A stretch of 8,857 bases of DNA from DUZB01 sp964407525. GTDB lineage: Bacteria > Desulfobacterota > DSM-4660 > Desulfatiglandales > Desulfatiglandaceae. This document shows positions 6,263-8,857 of the stretch, piece after piece. The notes beneath the pieces are model-generated. The model was not told the DNA's origin. It was given only the letters and a program-made list of their open reading frames with translations, and made no database searches. The stretch is from contig CAYOWC010000211.1 of assembly GCA_964407525.1 (NCBI GenBank), forward strand, positions 1 to 8,857, read 5' to 3'. The position numbers were made by a program, and so were the translations under genes. Position 1 is the stretch's first letter; every line of letters starts with the position of its first letter.

Positions 6263-6892
6263 TCAGAAAAAAGGTTCAAGCTGCTCCTTCGAAATCATAC
6301 CCTCCCTGAGAATACGGGGGGGATCCAGGGTTACATCGAGGATGGTGGAAGCTTTTTCTCCCCGGGTTTTGCCTCCGTCCAGCACCAGATCTACCTTGTC
6401 TCCGAGAGACCGAATGACTCCTTTTGCAGTTCGGCAGGGAGATTCTCCGGATATGTTCGCGCTCGTTCCGGTTATAGGAGATCCGGTTGCCCGGGACAGA
6501 GCTGTAGCTATGGGATGGCTTGAAAGGCGAATCCCGATCTTACCTGTCCCCGCTGTCAGTAGCGGAGACACAAGGGAAGTTGCTTTGAATACGATGGTTA
6601 ACCCTCCCGGCCAGAATGCGTTCATCAGCCGTTCGGCAACGGGCGAAATTTGGGAAACATATGGTTCTATGGTTTTTTTGTCCGGGATGAGGATCAGGAC
6701 CGGGTGTCCTGAAGCCCTGCTTTTTATCTCAAACAGTTTTTTTAAGGCCGTGTCCAGATTGATATGGGCGCCAAGACCATAAAAAGACTCGGTGGGATAG
6801 GCCACCAGGCCGCCTGACAGGAGGGTTCTTCCTGCCCTTATAACGGCTTCCTGTAAATCCTCACCTGGATCTATGGGAATAACTTTCTCCAT
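6263..6892 (-). CDS. tsaC: Threonylcarbamoyl-AMP synthase, TsaC/YrdC/Sua5 family
   Basis: The family makes threonylcarbamoyl-AMP from threonine, bicarbonate and ATP, the first step of the t6A37 tRNA modification in the cytoplasm. The 209 residues correspond to a single YrdC domain without the extra C-terminal domain of long Sua5 proteins. Visible motifs are PTESFYGLG (33-41, normally PTDTVYGLG), KSR with Lys57 and Arg59, PGGLTIV (95-101), GKIGIRLSSHP (117-127) and TGTSANISG (141-149, Ser144 and Asn146). The K-x-R and S-x-N nucleotide-binding elements are intact. The proline usually following K-x-R is Ala60. The ATG lies 2 nt after the purE stop codon, and its AGG ribosome-binding site overlaps the end of purE, so translation is probably coupled. 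It is the last gene of the operon. A YciO/YwlC-type paralogue with a different role cannot be excluded. Confidence 0.9.
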   Translation of the reverse strand: MEKVIPIDPGEDLQEAVIRAGRTLLSGGLVAYPTESFYGLGAHINLDTALKKLFEIKSRASGHPVLILIPDKKTIEPYVSQISPVAERLMNAFWPGGLTIVFKATSLVSPLLTAGTGKIGIRLSSHPIATALSRATGSPITGTSANISGESPCRTAKGVIRSLGDKVDLVLDGGKTRGEKASTILDVTLDPPRILREGMISKEQLEPFF

Positions 6893-6894
6893 AT

Positions 6895-7404
6895 CTACCT
6901 GTCGCGGTTGCTCCAGGAATCGATCCCTTCTGAAGCTTTTTCCGCCAATCCTTTTCTGTAGATTTTTACTTTTTCTGCGATGTCAGGGTGTTTGAGGCCG
7001 AGAATCTGTGAGGAAAGGACTGCCGCATTTTTTGCGCCTCCTTTTCCCACGGAAACTGTGGCTACCGGGATTCCCGGCGGCATCTGGACGGTCGATAGAA
7101 GTGCGTCGAATCCACTGAGCGGAGAGGAGTCTATGGGAACACCAATGACGGGAAGGGTGGTGTGCGCTGCGACGGAACCCGCGAGATGGGCAGCCCATCC
7201 TGCTCCGGCAATGATCACCTCAATCCCCCGTTCAGCGGCCGTTGTGGCATATTCCCTGGTCTGCTCTGGTGTTCTGTGAGCAGAGAGTACTTTCACCTCA
7301 TGGGGGATCCCCAGTTCTTCGAGGATCGTCATGCAGCCTTCCATTACACCAAAATCAGAGCTGCTTCCCATAATTACAGCGACAAGCGGTTTTTGTAGAG
7401 ACAT
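6895..7404 (-). CDS. purE: 5-(carboxyamino)imidazole ribonucleotide mutase PurE
   Basis: Class I PurE converts N5-CAIR to CAIR in de novo purine synthesis and normally forms an octamer in the cytoplasm. The 169-residue length is typical. The phosphate-binding GSSSD is at 13-17, SAHRTPE at 41-47 (His43), AGAGWAAHLAG at 66-76 (His73), and SGFDALLSTVQMPPGIPVATV follows. The SGxD and QMPxGIPV pattern fits the bacterial N5-CAIR mutase class rather than class II AIR carboxylase. Trp70 replaces the Gly found at this place in E. coli PurE, and Ala75 replaces the Pro. The start has a GGAGG site 6 nt upstream of the ATG. It lies 29 nt after the DUF3786 gene and is nearly fused to the tsaC-like gene. 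No purK is in the window. Confidence 0.96.
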   Translation of the reverse strand: MSLQKPLVAVIMGSSSDFGVMEGCMTILEELGIPHEVKVLSAHRTPEQTREYATTAAERGIEVIIAGAGWAAHLAGSVAAHTTLPVIGVPIDSSPLSGFDALLSTVQMPPGIPVATVSVGKGGAKNAAVLSSQILGLKHPDIAEKVKIYRKGLAEKASEGIDSWSNRDR

Positions 7405-7433
7405 CTGTTTCCTCCGTGGCTATCTGTTCTTTA

Positions 7434-8066
7434 TCATCCGCTTTTTGCCATCCCTATCAAAGGGTAAATGATCATGCCCGCCAGCCAGGCGATATCTTCT
7501 GCGGATAGCATACTGTATACAGTCCGGTCGAACAGGATCGTTCCTTCCGGTGGAAATTCCTCGTCGCCTTCCCAGAGAATCAAGGCCATTGGGACGAGTG
7601 GAAAGGGTTGAATCGTTACAGACATATCCCCCTGGTCAAAGGGGAGCGCTCCATAAGCCTGGACAGCAAGTTCCAGCAGTTTTTTAGGGGTACTTCCGAA
7701 AACCTGGACCATGGGGTTTTTGGCCCTTCTAAGAAAGGCATCGAGGTAAAATCTGCCGTCGGGGATTTCCTGATAGGCAATCCATTGCCCCGTTGGGCTG
7801 AGTCCGTTTGCACCGTTCAGATAATGAAAAATAAGCACCTGTTGCTGAACGGGCACCTCTTCCCCGGAGTCTTTGAAAAGACAGTCCAGTTCAGGCCATT
7901 GTATGACAATCTCTCTGTTTAGAAAGAGGATGGTCAGGGAAGGATTTCCGGCGGCGTCTTCAACAAGTGTTCCGCCGCTCAAATTCGCGATCCGGCCGGG
8001 ATCTTTTTCCCGTAATGTTTCTTTTCCAAGTGCAACCGCATTTATATAATCGTCGATCCTCGGCAT
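7434..8066 (-). CDS. DUF3786 domain protein
   Basis: The biochemical function is not known. The 210 residues match the length and pattern I recall for DUF3786: LIFHYLNGANGLSPTGQWIAYQEIPDGRFYLDAF at about 78-111, VFG near 122-124, GDMSVTI (146-152), and VPMALILWEGDEEFPPEGTILFDRTV (158-183), followed by an LSAEDIAWL segment. It has no signal peptide; the hydrophobic C-terminus (194-205) is too short and too late to be a clear anchor. The ATG has a GGGAG site upstream. It heads the operon with purE and the tsaC-like gene, 29 nt before purE, so it is probably co-expressed with purine and tRNA-modification enzymes. The promoter should lie in 8067-8155, but no good hexamer pair was found there. Confidence 0.85.
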   Translation of the reverse strand: MPRIDDYINAVALGKETLREKDPGRIANLSGGTLVEDAAGNPSLTILFLNREIVIQWPELDCLFKDSGEEVPVQQQVLIFHYLNGANGLSPTGQWIAYQEIPDGRFYLDAFLRRAKNPMVQVFGSTPKKLLELAVQAYGALPFDQGDMSVTIQPFPLVPMALILWEGDEEFPPEGTILFDRTVYSMLSAEDIAWLAGMIIYPLIGMAKSG

Positions 8067-8085
8067 AATTCAGGCTCCCTGAATG

Positions 8086-8117
8086 GTTGAGTAGTTGGGT
8101 GGTTAAGTTGTTGTTGT
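8086..8117. repeat. Degenerate octanucleotide tandem repeat, left block
   Basis: Four consecutive 8-nt units fit the consensus GTTRRGTN, beginning at 8086, 8094, 8102 and 8110; the last is the most degenerate. A block with the same period and consensus lies at 8811-8842. The repeat starts 20 nt upstream of the DUF3786 start codon, so it may overlap that gene's promoter region. Confidence 0.55.
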
Positions 8118-8155
8118 TTTACTTAAAACAAGCCATTAGCTGCTGATATTAGTTT

Positions 8156-8437
8156 CAATACCCGTGAATGAATGAGATTCATACCGCTTTCCGGTGAAGA
8201 ATGTCGAGATCCTGTCCTCGCCGAGGTGTCGGGTGTCAGGGCTCCGGGTCCAATATCCCAGAAATGTGATTTGAGACAACATAACTCTATGATTCTATGT
8301 TGAATCAATCGAATGACAACAAGTTTTTTCCTGACACCCGACACCTGACACCTGAAAAAGGTCTACAAGAGAGCAAAGTCGAGTAACGCGCAAATGCCTG
8401 ACAAACAAAGATGAATGGAATTCATTCACGGGTGTTG
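8156..8437. repeat. Nested inverted-repeat element (282 bp), MITE-like
   Basis: The outer arms, 8156-8182 and 8411-8437, are inverted repeats matching at 23 of 27 positions and sharing ACCCGTGAATGAAT. Each arm is itself a small hairpin (ATGAAT, 3-nt loop, ATTCAT), and three of the four mismatches fall in that loop. Inside are a perfect 17-bp inverted repeat and, near the centre, a 7-bp hairpin (CAACATA 8277-8283 with TATGTTG 8296-8302). It contains no credible gene; a 73-codon minus-strand ORF at 8123-8344 follows the repeats and has no ribosome-binding site. No clear target-site duplication was found. A non-autonomous mobile element or structured RNA are both possible. Confidence 0.55.
8224..8346. 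repeat. Perfect 17-bp inner inverted repeat
   Basis: AGGTGTCGGGTGTCAGG at 8224-8240 is exactly reverse-complementary to 8330-8346, with an 89-nt spacer. The GTGTCAGG/CCTGACAC word repeats internally: after the right arm another GACACCTG follows at 8346-8353. The left arm abuts a small palindrome, CCTCG-C-CGAGG at 8216-8226. Confidence 0.75.
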
Positions 8438-8471
8438 ATGTTAAAACTATCTCAAGAGAAAAATAAATTTT

Positions 8472-8756
8472 ATGTCAAAATTAAAAATTATCGGTTGGAT
8501 TTCGTGGATTTCAGGTGCATTGCTAATTGGGTTTCAAACCATATCTATGTTTATGGGTGCGGAAGAGAAGGTGGAGTGGAAGAACTTGGCTATCGTTGAT
8601 GTTGCTGAGGAAAAGTATCTTCATTGGATCGATAATATTCCGTGGGTAAGTGTTCAAGAGGCCGTTAACTATGTGGTTAATATGCCTCTGTATTTATTTT
8701 TGTTTTGTTTCGGGATTCTATGTTTTCTGATTAGCGCTTTAACGCCAAAAAGATAA
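8472..8756 (+). CDS. Small two-helix membrane protein of unknown function (94 aa)
   Basis: The protein starts with MSKLK and has a hydrophobic segment at about residues 7-28, a polar and acidic central loop (30-60, with EEKVEW and DVAEEKYLHWID), and a second hydrophobic segment at about 70-90, ending in TPKR. The pattern predicts two transmembrane helices with the loop outside and both termini in the cytoplasm. I do not recognise a named family. The ribosome-binding site is weak: AAGAGA lies about 12 nt before the ATG in an A/T-rich leader. The gene is clearly more AT-rich than its neighbours and lies between the nested inverted repeat and the right octamer block, which suggests accessory DNA. 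No terminator is evident after the stop. Confidence 0.65.
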   Translation: MSKLKIIGWISWISGALLIGFQTISMFMGAEEKVEWKNLAIVDVAEEKYLHWIDNIPWVSVQEAVNYVVNMPLYLFLFCFGILCFLISALTPKR

Positions 8757-8810
8757 TGGAAATGTAAACATTGCGAACAAGAAAGGCCATTTTTAAACTT
8801 TGCAGACCTC

Positions 8811-8842
8811 GTCAAATAGTTAAGTGGTCGAGTTGTTGAGTT
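8811..8842. repeat. Degenerate octanucleotide tandem repeat, right block
   Basis: Four contiguous 8-nt units (starting 8811, 8819, 8827 and 8835) fit GTYRARTN, the same period and nearly the same consensus as the block at 8086-8117. It lies 55 nt after the stop of the 94-residue membrane protein gene and may continue past the window edge in degenerate form. Confidence 0.55.
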
Positions 8843-8857
8843 GGATAATTAACACGT

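Noticed and set aside
6243..6782. 179-codon plus-strand ORF opposite the tsaC-like gene
   Set aside because: It is antisense to a gene with clear YrdC-family motifs; its own translation shows no recognisable domain.
8123..8344. 73-codon minus-strand ORF inside the nested inverted repeat
   Set aside because: Its sequence is dictated by the repeat arms, there is no ribosome-binding site, and it ends in non-coding repeat DNA.
8156..8437. CRISPR array or toxin-antitoxin locus in the repeat region
   Set aside because: The repeats are inverted and unequal, with no regular direct repeat-spacer pattern and no credible gene pair.

Overview
The window looks like chromosomal DNA from an anaerobic, Desulfobacterota-type (deltaproteobacterial) bacterium. 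That placement is an inference from gene content (a DUF3786 protein, a YhhN/lysoplasmalogenase protein next to an acyl-CoA synthetase, a Cys-rich 78-residue protein) and from the style of the intergenic repeats; there is no rRNA or other phylogenetic marker. No tRNA, rRNA, CRISPR array, transposase or phage gene was seen.

Layout. A strong, symmetric intrinsic terminator (24-48) opens the window, followed by a small plus-strand gene for a cysteine-containing protein (100-336). Positions 351-5144 hold a four-gene minus-strand cluster, transcribed right to left: a 563-residue protein with a C-terminal nucleoside-phosphorylase-like domain (TTG start), a YhhN-family membrane protein (probable lysoplasmalogenase), an AMP-forming acyl-CoA synthetase, and an alpha/beta hydrolase. 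The spacers are 12, 82 and 29 nt. The three downstream products suggest ether-lipid or acyl-chain turnover; the role of the first is unknown.

A 500-nt divergent intergenic region (5145-5644) carries a leader hairpin, a REP-like palindromic element, two more hairpins and a good sigma-70-type promoter. That promoter reads into a plus-strand gene for an M23-type metallopeptidase domain protein with an unclear start codon. This gene converges, with 6 nt between stop codons, on a second minus-strand operon: DUF3786 protein, PurE (purine synthesis) and a TsaC/YrdC-type threonylcarbamoyl-AMP synthase (tRNA t6A synthesis).

The right end (8067-8857) is accessory in character. A period-8 degenerate tandem repeat lies on each side of a 282-bp nested inverted-repeat element and a small AT-rich gene for a two-helix membrane protein. 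The best candidates for undescribed biology are the nested inverted-repeat element and the phosphorylase-like protein at the head of the lipid gene cluster.
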